Positions 34,444-43,661 of a DNA stretch of 64,000 nt are shown here, piece after piece. The position numbers were made by a program, and so were the translations under genes. The first letter of the stretch is position 1. Each line of letters starts with the position of its first letter. Under the pieces are notes generated by a model, which saw only the letters and a list, made by a program, of their open reading frames with translations, was not told the origin of the DNA and did not search any database. This DNA is from Demequina sp. (GTDB taxonomy: Bacteria; Actinomycetota; Actinomycetes; Actinomycetales; Demequinaceae): positions 1,949,979 through 2,013,978 of the forward strand of contig JANQAD010000001.1 of assembly GCA_024707205.1 (NCBI GenBank), given 5' to 3'.

Positions 34444-35204
34444 CGCTCGCGGGCCGTCGGATACTGGTGCCGGTCACGGCGGGCCGGCGGGACCTCGCCG
34501 AGCGCCTTCGCGCTTCGGGGGCGATCGTCGACGAGGTGGAGTTCATCGAGATCGTCGAGACCGCGCAGCCGGAGGTGCTTGCGGCCGCGACTCTCGAGTG
34601 GTGCGACGGGGGCTTCGACTGGCTCGCGGTGACGAGCCGCAATGCCGTGCTCGCCATGGCGGCCGTCGCCACCGCGAATGCCCGACGCTTGGGCGAGCCC
34701 GTCCCGCCCGCTCGCGTCGCCACGGTCGGCGAGGCCACGCGATCGGTCTGCGCGAGCGTCGGGCTCGAGGTTGCGCTGGTGCCGAGCGAGCGACAGGACG
34801 CGCGCGGCATCGTCTCCGAGTTTCCCGACGGGCCCGGGCGGGCTCTCGTGCCCCTTGGCGACCTCGCGGGGCCGGTCTTGGCGCGCGGGCTCGTGCGCAA
34901 GGGCTGGGACGTCACCGAGGTCGAGGCCTATCGAGTGGTTGACGGACCGGGCATCTCCGCGGACACGGCCACCGCGCTCGCGGCGGGGGAGTTCGACGCC
35001 GTGCTCCTCACGTCCGGGAGCGTCGCTGAGCGTTACGCACCGCACGCGGCGCCCGCCGGGACGCTGGTGGTGGCGATAGGGCGCACCACCGAGGCCGCGG
35101 CGAAGGCGGCGGGGCTGACCGTGGGGGCCGTGGCAACCACGCCGAGCCACGCGGGTATCGTGGAGGCATTGGAAAACGCCTGGAATACCAGGGAGGACGC
35201 ATGA
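34440..35204 (+). CDS. hemD: Uroporphyrinogen-III synthase
   Basis: A 254-residue two-domain synthase that closes and rearranges hydroxymethylbilane to uroporphyrinogen III, the branch point to haem and sirohaem. HemD sequences are poorly conserved; visible here are [29 protein letters not shown] and [15 protein letters not shown] start overlaps hemC and the stop overlaps hemB, so position supports the call. A second HemD-like protein (at 41851) carries a DNA-binding domain. Confidence 0.92.
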   Translation: MTLAGRRILVPVTAGRRDLAERLRASGAIVDEVEFIEIVETAQPEVLAAATLEWCDGGFDWLAVTSRNAVLAMAAVATANARRLGEPVPPARVATVGEATRSVCASVGLEVALVPSERQDARGIVSEFPDGPGRALVPLGDLAGPVLARGLVRKGWDVTEVEAYRVVDGPGISADTATALAAGEFDAVLLTSGSVAERYAPHAAPAGTLVVAIGRTTEAAAKAAGLTVGAVATTPSHAGIVEALENAWNTREDA

Positions 35205-36172
35205 CAGGACCGATCCGCCCGCGCCGATTGAGGGCCACGCCCGCCCTGCGTCGCCTAGTTGCGGAGACGCGAGTGAGTCCCTCGCAGCTCGTGCTGCCCG
35301 TGTTCGTGCGCGAGGGCCTGACGGCCCCACGGCCCATCGACTCACTGCCCGGCGTGTCCCAGCACTCGCTGACGTCCCTGGTAGACGTGGTTGGCGCGGC
35401 CGCGGATGCCGGGCTGGGCGGCGTCATGCTGTTCGCCGTCCCGGAGGTCCGGGACGCTGTCGGTACACAGGGGTCGGATCCGGATGGGATTCTCAACCGC
35501 GCCATCGCCGTGGCGAGGGACGCGGCAGCCGGTCGCCTCGTGGTCATGGCCGACCTCTGCCTCGACGAGTTCACCGACCACGGCCACTGTGGCGTGCTCG
35601 CTGCCGACGGCACCGTGGACAACGACTCGACCCTCGTGGTCTATGCGCGCATGGCCCTTGCGCAGGCCGACGCGGGCGCCGAGGTGCTGGGCCTGAGCGG
35701 CATGATGGACGGCCAGGTCGCCGCCGTGCGCGCGGCGCTCGACGACGCGGGGCACACCGACACCGCGGTCCTCGCCTACGCGGCCAAGTACGCTTCGGCG
35801 TTCTATGGCCCGTTCCGCGACGCCGTCGAGAGCCAGCTCGAGGGCGACCGCCGCACCTACCAGATGAACCCGGCCAACCGCCGCGAGGGGCTGCTCGAGG
35901 CCGCCCTCGACGAGACCGAGGGCGCCGACATCGTCATGGTGAAGCCGGCCCTGCCCTACCTGGACGTGCTCGCGGACGTGGCGGCAGCGTCGGCCATTCC
36001 GGTGGCCGCGTACCACGTGAGCGGCGAGTACGCCCAGATCGAGGCCGCGGCCGCGAACGGCTGGATCGATCGCCGCGCCGCCCATGTGGAGGCCGTGACG
36101 TCGATCGTGCGCGCTGGTGCCGACATCGTGCTGACGTATGCCGCGCTCGAGTTGAGCGAGTGGCTCGCGTGA
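35201..36172 (+). CDS. hemB: Delta-aminolevulinic acid dehydratase (porphobilinogen synthase)
   Basis: A 323-residue enzyme condensing two aminolevulinates into porphobilinogen. Schiff-base Lys residues lie in [17 protein letters not shown] and [10 protein letters not shown]. The metal-site region reads [14 protein letters not shown]: it keeps two of the three Cys of the zinc-type motif, with Asp in place of the middle Cys, so it is intermediate between zinc and magnesium types. Overlaps hemD and hemL. Confidence 0.97.
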   Translation: MTGPIRPRRLRATPALRRLVAETRVSPSQLVLPVFVREGLTAPRPIDSLPGVSQHSLTSLVDVVGAAADAGLGGVMLFAVPEVRDAVGTQGSDPDGILNRAIAVARDAAAGRLVVMADLCLDEFTDHGHCGVLAADGTVDNDSTLVVYARMALAQADAGAEVLGLSGMMDGQVAAVRAALDDAGHTDTAVLAYAAKYASAFYGPFRDAVESQLEGDRRTYQMNPANRREGLLEAALDETEGADIVMVKPALPYLDVLADVAAASAIPVAAYHVSGEYAQIEAAAANGWIDRRAAHVEAVTSIVRAGADIVLTYAALELSEWLA

Positions 36173-37461
36173 CGTTCTATGAGCGGGCCGCCGCGATCGT
36201 CCCCGGCGGTGTGAACTCGCCGGTGCGCGCGTGGAATGGCGTTGGCGGGCACCCGGTGCCGATCGCGTCGGGCAGCGGGGCGTACGTGACCGACGCTGAG
36301 GGCCGTACGTTTGTGGACCTGGTCTGCTCGTGGGGCGCCGGGATCGTCGGCCACGCGCATCCCGTGGTGGTGGAGGCGGTCACGCGTGCCGCCGAGCGCG
36401 GGCTGAGCTTCGGCGCCACGACGGAGGGCGAGATAGCGCTCGCCGAGGAGATCAGCCGCCGCTATCCGCCCGCCGAGCGGGTGCGCCTGGTCTCCACCGG
36501 CACCGAGGCCACGATGACCGCGCTGCGGCTTGCCCGCGCGGCCACGGGTCGCGACGTGATCGTGAAGTTCGCAGGTCTCTACCACGGACACTCGGACTCG
36601 CTGCTGGTGGCGGCGGGCTCGGGCCTTGCGACCTCCGGCATCCCGGATTCCGCGGGCGTCACCAAGGCCGTGGCCGCGGACACGCTCGTGTTGCCCTACG
36701 GCGACGAAGCCGCGCTCACAGACGCCTTCGCCGAGCACGGGGCCTCCATCGCCGCCGTCATCGTCGAGGCGGCGCCGTGCAACATGGGCGTGGTCACGCC
36801 CCCGCTCGGTTTCAACCGACTCATCGCGACCCTGTGCCGCAACGAGGGCGCCGTCATGATCTGCGACGAGGTGCTGACAGGCTTCCGGGCCGGTCCAGCA
36901 GGGTATTGGGGGGTGGAGCGGGACGCCGCGCTGGCCGCCGGGGACGAGCCGTGGGTGCCGGACCTGGTCACCTTCGGCAAGGTCATCGGCGGCGGACTGC
37001 CGGTGGCCGCGGTCGCCGGCAGGCGGGACCTCATGGAGCAGCTCGCGCCGCTCGGTCCTGTGTATCAGGCAGGCACGCTATCTGGGAATCCGGTAGCCGT
37101 GGCCGCCGGGCTCGCGACCCTCTCGCTCATGGATTCGGCGGCTTACCAGGGACTTTCCCTCACGTCCGACGCTCTGGTTGCCGGAGTCTCGGGGGCGCTG
37201 GCATCTGCTGGAGTGCCGCTCTCGGTTGGCCGAGCGGGCACGCTCGCCTCCTTCTTCTTGGGCCTTCCCGACGCTCCGGTCACCTTCGATGCCGCGCGCC
37301 TCCAGGACTCCGCGGCCTACGCGCGGCTCTTCCACTCGCTTCACGAGGACGGCGTCTACCTGCCCCCAAGTGCGTTCGAGGCGTGGTTCGTGTCCACCGC
37401 GCACGGCCAAGCAGAGGTGGCCGCGGTGGTGAGCGCCGTGGAGGCGTGGGCGAACGCCTGA
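36169..37461 (+). CDS. hemL: Glutamate-1-semialdehyde 2,1-aminomutase
   Basis: A 430-residue PLP enzyme making 5-aminolevulinate from glutamate-1-semialdehyde. N-terminus [23 protein letters not shown] phosphate region [26 protein letters not shown] and the Schiff-base Lys in [11 protein letters not shown] are all intact. GTG 36169 overlaps the hemB stop. It ends the hemCDBL operon; hemA and hemE are not in the window. A large inverted repeat follows. Confidence 0.97.
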   Translation: MTFYERAAAIVPGGVNSPVRAWNGVGGHPVPIASGSGAYVTDAEGRTFVDLVCSWGAGIVGHAHPVVVEAVTRAAERGLSFGATTEGEIALAEEISRRYPPAERVRLVSTGTEATMTALRLARAATGRDVIVKFAGLYHGHSDSLLVAAGSGLATSGIPDSAGVTKAVAADTLVLPYGDEAALTDAFAEHGASIAAVIVEAAPCNMGVVTPPLGFNRLIATLCRNEGAVMICDEVLTGFRAGPAGYWGVERDAALAAGDEPWVPDLVTFGKVIGGGLPVAAVAGRRDLMEQLAPLGPVYQAGTLSGNPVAVAAGLATLSLMDSAAYQGLSLTSDALVAGVSGALASAGVPLSVGRAGTLASFFLGLPDAPVTFDAARLQDSAAYARLFHSLHEDGVYLPPSAFEAWFVSTAHGQAEVAAVVSAVEAWANA

Positions 37462-37495
37462 CTTCTCCCAGCGTCGGGCCGGCCGCCCACCGCGC

Positions 37496-37576
37496 CCCAA
37501 CACTCCTGACCACTCAGGAGGACGTTGAGCGCTCACAAGTGCGGCGAAGGCCCCGAAAGTGGTCAGGAGTGTTGGG
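37496..37576. repeat. Inverted repeat with perfect 19-bp arms
   Basis: Arms CCCAACACTCCTGACCACT (37496-37514) and its exact reverse complement (37558-37576), separated by 43 bp. It lies 35 bp after hemL and about 120 bp before nirB, preceded by one AGCGTCGGG motif. The rest of the 233-bp gap is the nirB upstream region. It may terminate the hem operon or be a member of a dispersed repeat family. Confidence 0.85.
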
Positions 37577-37588
37577 AGAGCGGGTGGT

Positions 37589-37604
37589 GTGACCGGAATT
37601 TCAC
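37589..37604. promoter_or_regulatory. Possible regulatory palindrome upstream of nirB
   Basis: GTGACCGGAATTTCAC is a short imperfect dyad (GTGA..TCAC) about 90 bp before the nirB start. GlnR- or NnaR-type control of nirB is known in other actinobacteria, and a regulator of the NnaR type is encoded in this operon, but the site itself does not clearly match either consensus. Confidence 0.3.
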
Positions 37605-37694
37605 AGTCGGCGGCGGTGGCGGGTGAGACGGAAGTTGCGCCGCATTTACGCCCGAAGGGAGTCGCTGTAACACGCCCTTCCTAGCGTGGTGAGC

Positions 37695-38513
37695 ATGATC
37701 CAGTCTCCGGAACACGTGGTGGTCGTTGGCGGCGGGATGGTGGCGCATCGGTTCGTTGAGGCACTGCGGTCTCGCGACACCGAGGGCCGCTATCGCGTGA
37801 CCGTGTGCGCGGAGGAACCCCGCCGCCCCTACGACCGCGTTGCGCTCACCACCTACTTCACGGGCCGCCACCCAGAGGACTTGGAGCTCGGCGACCGTGG
37901 GCTGTGGGACGACGCGCTCGTGACCCTGCGCCGCGATCACCGTGTCACCGCGATCGACCGCGAGCAGCGCACGGTCACGGCTGCCGATGGAACCACCGAG
38001 CACTACGACCACCTGGTGCTCGCTACGGGCACCTACGCGTGGGTGCCGCCCATCAAGGGCGCCGATCTGCCAGGGGTGTTCGTCTACCGGACCATCGACG
38101 ACGTCGCCGAGATCCGAGGCTACGTGGAGCGGCTGCGCGCTGAGCGCGGCGGCGGAGTGCTGCGGGGAGCCGTGCTCGGTGGCGGTCTTCTGGGCCTCGA
38201 GGCGGCTGGTGCACTTCAGGAGTTGGGCCTCGTATCTACCGTGATCCAGTCCGGACCGCGCCTCATGAACGTGCAGGTGGACGACGCGGGCGGGGCCGCG
38301 CTCAAGCGGCTCGTCGAGAAGCTCGGCGTCTCCGTGATGCTCGACGCGAACACGTCACGCTTCGCGCCCGGCCGCACCGGCACAGTGGGCTCGGTGAGGT
38401 TCGCCGACGGCGCCGAACTGGCCACCGACGTCGTCATCGTCGCTACCGGGGTGAGGCCGCGAGACGAACTTGCCGCAGCGTCGGGCCTTGAACGGGGCGA
38501 ACGGGGGGCGTGA
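37695..38513 (+). CDS. nirB: Nitrite reductase large subunit NirB, N-terminal fragment (FAD/NAD domain)
   Basis: A 272-residue fragment of assimilatory/ammonifying NADH-nitrite reductase. It has the FAD motif VVVVGGGMVAHRFVEAL, the NAD motif GAVLGGGLLGLEAAGAL and VVIVATGVRPRDEL, then stops at 38513. In intact NirB the chain continues without a break into DDTCLTADPNVSAIGE, which is found in the next frame. One more G in the six-G run 38503-38508 would fuse the two (reading ERGGVTVDDTC). The break falls inside the flavoprotein fold, so natural gene fission is unlikely; sequencing error or a real mutation is favoured. First gene of the + nitrogen/Moco operon. Confidence 0.88.
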   Translation: MIQSPEHVVVVGGGMVAHRFVEALRSRDTEGRYRVTVCAEEPRRPYDRVALTTYFTGRHPEDLELGDRGLWDDALVTLRRDHRVTAIDREQRTVTAADGTTEHYDHLVLATGTYAWVPPIKGADLPGVFVYRTIDDVAEIRGYVERLRAERGGGVLRGAVLGGGLLGLEAAGALQELGLVSTVIQSGPRLMNVQVDDAGGAALKRLVEKLGVSVMLDANTSRFAPGRTGTVGSVRFADGAELATDVVIVATGVRPRDELAAASGLERGERGA

Positions 38514-40252
38514 CCGTTGACGACACGTGCCTGACCGCGGACCCGAACGTCAGCGCAATCGGCGAGGTCGCGTCCATCCAGGGTGCGTGGGTGGGCCTCG
38601 TGGCCCCCGGCTACACGATGGCGGAGATCGCGGTGGACCGGCTGCTCGGCGGGACATCCACGTATCCGGGAACCGACACCTCGGCCAAGCTCAAGCTGCT
38701 GGGCGTGGATGTTGCGAGCTTCGGCGACGCATTCGCGACCACGCCGGGCTCGCTCGAGGTGGTCTTCGCCGACCCGGTCGCGGGTGTGTACAAGAAACTC
38801 GTGCTGACGGACGACGCGCGGACACTGCTCGGCGGCATCCTCGTGGGCGACGCCTCCGCGTACTCGAGCCTGCGGCCGATGGTCGGCGCGGAGCTTCCCG
38901 GCGACGCCGCAACGTGGCTGCTTCCCGAAGGGGCAGGGGACCGCCCGCAGCTGGAGCTCCCGGACGCCGCCACAGTGTGCTCGTGCAACAACGTCAGCGC
39001 GGGCACCATCCGCGGGGCAGTCACGGAACACGACTGCACCGATCTCAGCGCGGTGAAGGCCTGCACCAAGGCGGGCACCGCGTGCGGCTCGTGCGTGCCA
39101 CTCGTGAAGAAGCTCATGACCACGGAGCTGGAGCGTGCCGGCATCGCGGTCTCCAACGCCATGTGCGAGCACTTCGCGATGAGCCGCGCGGAGCTCTTCA
39201 ACGCCGTGCAGATCGCGGAGCTCACCGCGTTCAGCGACATCATCGAGCGGTTCGGCACGGGGAGGGGCTGCGACATCTGCAAGCCCGCCGTCGCGTCGAT
39301 CCTCGCGAGCCTGTACAACGGCCACGTGCTCGCGGAGGGCCGCGCGGCGCTGCAGGACACCAACGACCGCGTCATGGCGAACATGCAGAAGGACGGCACC
39401 TACTCGGTGGTGCCGCGCGTGCCCGGCGGCGAGATCACTCCGGAGAAGCTGATCGTCATCGGCGAGGTCGCCAAGGAGTTCGGCCTCTACACCAAGATCA
39501 CTGGGGGCCAGCGCATCGACCTGTTCGGCGCGCGCATCGAGCAGCTCCCGTTGATCTGGAAGCGCCTGGTAGATGCCGGAATGGAGTCCGGGCACGCGTA
39601 CGGCAAGAGCCTGCGCACGGTCAAGTCCTGTGTTGGATCAACCTGGTGCCGCTACGGCGTGCAGGACTCCGTGGGCATGGCCATCGCGCTCGAGCTCAGG
39701 TATCGCGGCCTGCGCAGCCCTCACAAGCTCAAGCTTGGCGTCTCGGGCTGCGCGCGCGAGTGCGCGGAGGCTCGCGGCAAGGACGTTGGCGTGATCGCCA
39801 CCGAGAAAGGTTGGAACGTCTACGTAGGCGGCAACGGCGGCTTCAACCCCAAGCACGCGCAACTCCTGGTGGAGGACGTCGATGACGCAACGCTGCTCCA
39901 GGTCATCGATCGCTACCTGATGTTCTACATCCGCACGGCGGACCGCCTGCAGCGCACGGCGCCCTGGCAGGAGGACTTCGAGGGCGGGCTTGATCGCCTG
40001 CGCGAGATCATCGTCGACGACGCGCTCGGCATCTGCGCGGACCTCGACGCCCACATGGCGCGCCACATCGACTCCTACGAGGACGAATGGGCGGCCGTGC
40101 TCCGCGACCCGGCTCGCCTCGCGCAGTTCGCGAGCTTCATCAACGCGCCCGACGCTCCCGATCCCTCGCTCGCCTACGTCACCGAGCGCGGGCAGCGGCG
40201 TCCCGCCGGGCCGGTTTTCGTCGCAGGCGACACTTTGGAGGTGCGGGCATGA
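38510..40252 (+). CDS. nirB: Nitrite reductase large subunit NirB, C-terminal fragment (sirohaem/Fe-S part)
   Basis: 580 codons continuing NirB after the apparent frameshift. It begins at a GTG overlapping the upstream stop, so it could be translated by coupling. It contains the end of the FAD domain, a BFD-type [2Fe-2S] domain (VCSCNNVSAG and CGSC), and the sirohaem/[4Fe-4S] reductase core with Cys in KSCVGSTWCRYG and VSGCARECAEARG. It reduces nitrite to ammonium with six electrons. nirD overlaps its stop. Confidence 0.92.
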   Translation: MTVDDTCLTADPNVSAIGEVASIQGAWVGLVAPGYTMAEIAVDRLLGGTSTYPGTDTSAKLKLLGVDVASFGDAFATTPGSLEVVFADPVAGVYKKLVLTDDARTLLGGILVGDASAYSSLRPMVGAELPGDAATWLLPEGAGDRPQLELPDAATVCSCNNVSAGTIRGAVTEHDCTDLSAVKACTKAGTACGSCVPLVKKLMTTELERAGIAVSNAMCEHFAMSRAELFNAVQIAELTAFSDIIERFGTGRGCDICKPAVASILASLYNGHVLAEGRAALQDTNDRVMANMQKDGTYSVVPRVPGGEITPEKLIVIGEVAKEFGLYTKITGGQRIDLFGARIEQLPLIWKRLVDAGMESGHAYGKSLRTVKSCVGSTWCRYGVQDSVGMAIALELRYRGLRSPHKLKLGVSGCARECAEARGKDVGVIATEKGWNVYVGGNGGFNPKHAQLLVEDVDDATLLQVIDRYLMFYIRTADRLQRTAPWQEDFEGGLDRLREIIVDDALGICADLDAHMARHIDSYEDEWAAVLRDPARLAQFASFINAPDAPDPSLAYVTERGQRRPAGPVFVAGDTLEVRA

Positions 40253-40626
40253 TTCCGACGCTGACGCCAGTCTGCGACCTGGATCGCCTCACGCCGGACC
40301 TGGGTGTGGCGGCGCTGTTTCACGACACGCGGCTCGGCGACGTCCAGGTCGCGATCTTCCGCCTCACGGACGGCAGCGTCTACGCGGTGCAGAACCTGGA
40401 TCCTTTCTCCGGCGCCCACGTGATGTCCCGCGGCATCACGGGTACTCGCGCGGGCGAACCCACGATCGCCTCGCCCATCTTCAAGCAGGTGTTCTCCCTG
40501 CGCACGGGCATGTGCCTCGCCACGATGGACCGCGAACCCGCAGCACCCGGCGGGCCGGACTTGGAGACATTCGCCGTGACCCTCGACAATGGCCAGGTGT
40601 TCATCAACCTGGCCGGTTACCGGTGA
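40249..40626 (+). CDS. nirD: Nitrite reductase small subunit NirD
   Basis: A 125-residue Rieske-fold protein that partners NirB. As in most assimilatory NirD proteins, the Cys/His ligands of a true Rieske cluster are absent; the fold is marked by VQVAIFRLTDGSVYAVQNLDP and SPIFKQVFSLRTGMCL. ATG 40249 overlaps the nirB stop and its stop overlaps cysG. Its intactness suggests the operon was recently functional. Confidence 0.93.
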   Translation: MIPTLTPVCDLDRLTPDLGVAALFHDTRLGDVQVAIFRLTDGSVYAVQNLDPFSGAHVMSRGITGTRAGEPTIASPIFKQVFSLRTGMCLATMDREPAAPGGPDLETFAVTLDNGQVFINLAGYR

Positions 40627-41837
40627 CGACCCTCTTCGGCCTTGACCTCTCGGGCAAGCGCGTCCTCGTCGCGGGCGCGGGAGCCGTGGCCACGCGCCGC
40701 GTGCGCCGTTTTCTCACCGCGGGAGCCGACGTGCGCGTGGTGGCGCCAACAGCGTCGGACGACATCCAACGGCAGGCGAGCCACGGCGACCTGACCTGGC
40801 AATCCCGCCCCGTAGAACCCTCGGACCTGGACGACGCCTGGCTGGTGCTCGCGGCCACGGATGACCCGGCTCTCAACGACCGGATCGCCGGGTGGGCGAC
40901 CGAGCGGCGCGTGTGGTGCATCGATGCTTCCGACGCCTCGCGCGGCACGGCGCGCCAGGCCGCGATGTCCACGCATGGCGATGTGACGGTTGGCGTGGTG
41001 TCGCTGGAGGCGCCGGACCCCAAGCGGATCCGCTCGATGCGCGACGCGATCGCCGAGTACATCGACTCAGGACACGTGGACCTGCGTCGCCGCCGGCCTG
41101 GGGCTGGGCGCGTGATCCTGGTGGGCTCCGGGCCCGGGGATCCGGGGCTCGTCACCGTTCGCGGCCGGCAGGCATTGGCAGAGGCCGACGTTGTGGTCAC
41201 CGACCGCCTTGGCGCCACCGGGCTGCTGGTTGCCGTTCCCTACGACGTTGAGATCATCAACGTGGGCAAAAGCCCTGATAATCACCCGGTTCCCCAAGAG
41301 GAGATCAACGCGATCCTCGTGGACAGGGCGCTCGCGGGAAAGACCGTGGTGCGCCTCAAGGGCGGCGATCCGTTCGTGTTCGGCAGGGGAGGCGAAGAGG
41401 TACAGGCGTGCCTCGAGGCAGGGCTTGACGTGGAGGTGGTGCCCGGCGTCACGAGCGCGCTGAGCGTGCCGGCGCTCGCGGGCATCCCCGTGACACACCG
41501 GGCGGTCTCGAACTCCGTTCTCGTCACCTCGGGCCACGCGGGCGCGGACGCCGCGGCTATCGCCGCGATCACGTCGGGCGCAACCGTGGTGTTCCTCATG
41601 GCCGTCAACGCCCTTGAGGGGATCGTCCCGGCGGCCCTCGCCGCGGGTGCCGATTCTCAGTTGCCCGTAGCCATCATCGAGCGTGGCTCGACCTCACAGG
41701 AACGCGTGACGCGGGGTGAACTGGGCGCGATCGTTCGTATCGCCAACGAAACGGCGGTGAAACCTCCCGCCGTTATCGTCGTGGGAGAGGTGGCGGCTCC
41801 GGGGTTTCTCGGTTCGGACTCGGGCGTCACCTCCTGA
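40623..41837 (+). CDS. cysG: Sirohaem synthase-type fusion: precorrin-2 dehydrogenase + uroporphyrinogen-III C-methyltransferase
   Basis: A 404-residue fusion. Residues 1-160 form the NAD-dependent dehydrogenase/ferrochelatase part (RVLVAGAGAVATRRVRRFL, ADVRVVAPTAS). Residues 165-404 are the SAM uroporphyrin-III methyltransferase (VGSGPGDPGLVTVRGRQAL, VVRLKGGDPFVFGRGGEE, VVPGVTSALSVPALAGIPVT). It makes the sirohaem needed by NirB, explaining its place directly after nirBD. GTG 40623 overlaps the nirD stop. A separate chelatase (CbiX) follows two genes later. Confidence 0.93.
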   Translation: MTTLFGLDLSGKRVLVAGAGAVATRRVRRFLTAGADVRVVAPTASDDIQRQASHGDLTWQSRPVEPSDLDDAWLVLAATDDPALNDRIAGWATERRVWCIDASDASRGTARQAAMSTHGDVTVGVVSLEAPDPKRIRSMRDAIAEYIDSGHVDLRRRRPGAGRVILVGSGPGDPGLVTVRGRQALAEADVVVTDRLGATGLLVAVPYDVEIINVGKSPDNHPVPQEEINAILVDRALAGKTVVRLKGGDPFVFGRGGEEVQACLEAGLDVEVVPGVTSALSVPALAGIPVTHRAVSNSVLVTSGHAGADAAAIAAITSGATVVFLMAVNALEGIVPAALAAGADSQLPVAIIERGSTSQERVTRGELGAIVRIANETAVKPPAVIVVGEVAAPGFLGSDSGVTS

Positions 41838-41850
41838 AGGGGAGGCAGGC

Positions 41851-42963
41851 GTGGCTGCAATCGGTGAACCGCTCGTCGGGTGCGTCGTGGTGATCACGGC
41901 GGACCGTCGCAAGCGCGAGCTCGCCGCCGCCCTCGAGCGGCGCGGAGCCATCGTGCGTCACGCGCCCGCGCTGTCAACCGTCTCCCACCTCGACGACCAC
42001 CTGCTGGTCCGCAAGACCCGCGGGATCATCGCCGAGCCCCCGGACGTCGTGGTCGCCACCACGGGGATCGGCTTCCGCGCGTGGGTGGAGGCCGCGGATG
42101 CGGCGGGGCTTGCGGATGAGTTGCTGGGCGTGCTCGGACGAGCCCGGCTCATCGCTCGGGGTCCCAAGGCGCGCGGGGCGATCCAGGCCGCCGGGCTTGA
42201 GGCGGACTGGGTGGCCGAGTCAGAGACGGCGGCCGAGTTGCGCGACTATCTTCTGGCAGAGGGGGTCAGCGGACGGAGGATCGCGGTGCAGCACCACGGC
42301 AACGGCTCCGACGGCCTCGACGAGGCGTTCGCTGCGGCCGGCGCGGACGTGGTGGGGCTCGTGGTGTACGGCTGGGGACCGCCGCTCGATCCCGCCGCTC
42401 ACGTGGAGTGGCTCCGGGCCGCGGCGAGCGGCCACTGTGATGCGGTGCTGTTCACCTCGGCTCCTGGCGCCAGCGCATGGGTCGCGGCGGCTCGTGAGCT
42501 TGACGTTCTGACGGGCATCCGCGAGCGTGCGCTCGCGGGGGAGCTGCTGCTGCAGTGCGTGGGGCCCGTGACGGCGGAGCCGCTCGCGCTTGAGGGCCTT
42601 CCCGTGCACTATCCGGACCGTTGGCGGCTCGGTGCCCTCGTGCGCGACGTGGTGCGGCACTATGGCGACGAGCAGTTGGCTCGCCCCACACGGGCGGGTT
42701 CACTCGTCATCCGTGCGACCACCGCGGTACTGGACGGCAAAGTGCTGCCGGTGTCGCCGTCGGGCTTCGCCATTCTCAAGGCCCTCGCCGCGGCGAACGG
42801 ATCCGTGCTGACCCGAGAGCAGTTAGGCGAGATCATGCCGTCCGGCCAAAGCGGTGCGCACGCGGTTGAGGCGGCCGTCAATCGACTGCGTGAGGCGTCG
42901 CAAGCGCGAGCTCTGGTGCGGACGGTCGTGAAGCGCGGATACGCGCTGGCGGTGGCCGCATGA
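41851..42963 (+). CDS. HemD-like domain fused to a winged-helix DNA-binding domain (NnaR-type nitrite/nitrate regulator)
   Basis: A 370-residue protein. Residues 1-260 form a uroporphyrinogen-III synthase-like bidomain (VVITADRRKRELAAALERRG, VVVATTGIGFRAW, VLFTSAPGASAW). Residues about 280-370 are an OmpR/PhoB-type winged helix (SPSGFAILKALAAANGSVLT, HAVEAAVNRLREA, VRTVVKRGYAL). The same architecture is found in mycobacterial NnaR, which activates nitrite/nitrate assimilation genes. Location between cysG and cbiX fits a regulator, not the main haem-pathway enzyme, since a plain hemD exists in the hem operon. GTG 41851. Confidence 0.85.
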   Translation: MAAIGEPLVGCVVVITADRRKRELAAALERRGAIVRHAPALSTVSHLDDHLLVRKTRGIIAEPPDVVVATTGIGFRAWVEAADAAGLADELLGVLGRARLIARGPKARGAIQAAGLEADWVAESETAAELRDYLLAEGVSGRRIAVQHHGNGSDGLDEAFAAAGADVVGLVVYGWGPPLDPAAHVEWLRAAASGHCDAVLFTSAPGASAWVAAARELDVLTGIRERALAGELLLQCVGPVTAEPLALEGLPVHYPDRWRLGALVRDVVRHYGDEQLARPTRAGSLVIRATTAVLDGKVLPVSPSGFAILKALAAANGSVLTREQLGEIMPSGQSGAHAVEAAVNRLREASQARALVRTVVKRGYALAVAA

Positions 42964-43661
42964 GCGCGCCGATCCTGATTCTGTGCGCACACGGAACGCG
43001 CGACCCAGCTGGCCAGGCGTCCGTGCGCGCGGTGGCCGAGAGCGTTGCCGAGCGCCTCGGCGTTGAGGTGTGCACGGCCTACGTAGATGTCCAGGAGCCA
43101 CACCTCGACGAGGTGGTGCTCGGCATCCCCGAGAGCGCGGAGGGGATCGCGGCGGTGGTGGTGCCGTACCTCTTGGCGGGCGGCTATCACGTGCACGTGG
43201 ACATCGCCAATGCGGTGCTTACCAGGCCCGACGTTGTGGCGGCTCTCCCTTTGGGTCCCGATCCGCGGCTCATCGCCATTGTGCGGGACCGGGTCGCGGA
43301 GGCAGCCGTGCAACCCACTGCGACGCTCGTCCTCGCGCCCGCGGGCAGCTCCGATGCGAGGTCTCAAGCGGACACGGAGAAGACCCTGGATGCGCTGCGC
43401 CTCGCGTGGGACGGGCCGGTGCGCGTCGGCTATGCAGCAGGCATCGAGCCGACCGTGGCGCAAGCCGTCGAGGCCGCTCGGGCCAACGGCGAGTACGAGG
43501 CGGACTCGGACGTGGCGGTGGTCTCCTACCTGCTCTCACCCGGGTTCTTCCAGGACCGGCTGGGGCAGGCGGGAGCGGACCAGGTGACCGAGCCGCTCGC
43601 CCCCGATGAGCGGCTCGTGGACATCATCGCCGACAGGTATCGTGACGCAGGTGGAACCTGA
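42960..43661 (+). CDS. Sirohydrochlorin chelatase-like protein (CbiX family)
   Basis: A 233-residue protein with two CbiX half-domains. The metal-binding His residues are in LCAHGTRDPAG and GGYHVHVDIANA; the second half carries VSYLLSPGFFQDRL. It inserts iron into sirohydrochlorin in the last step of sirohaem synthesis, complementing CysG upstream. ATG 42960 overlaps the regulator stop; its end overlaps the MoeB-like gene by 20 bases, which is unusually long for this operon. Confidence 0.88.
   Translation: MSAPILILCAHGTRDPAGQASVRAVAESVAERLGVEVCTAYVDVQEPHLDEVVLGIPESAEGIAAVVVPYLLAGGYHVHVDIANAVLTRPDVVAALPLGPDPRLIAIVRDRVAEAAVQPTATLVLAPAGSSDARSQADTEKTLDALRLAWDGPVRVGYAAGIEPTVAQAVEAARANGEYEADSDVAVVSYLLSPGFFQDRLGQAGADQVTEPLAPDERLVDIIADRYRDAGGT

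Noticed and set aside
36160-36171. Alternative hemL start three codons upstream (GTG 36160)
   Set aside because: GTG 36169 gives the standard FYERA start and the GTGA overlap used throughout this operon.
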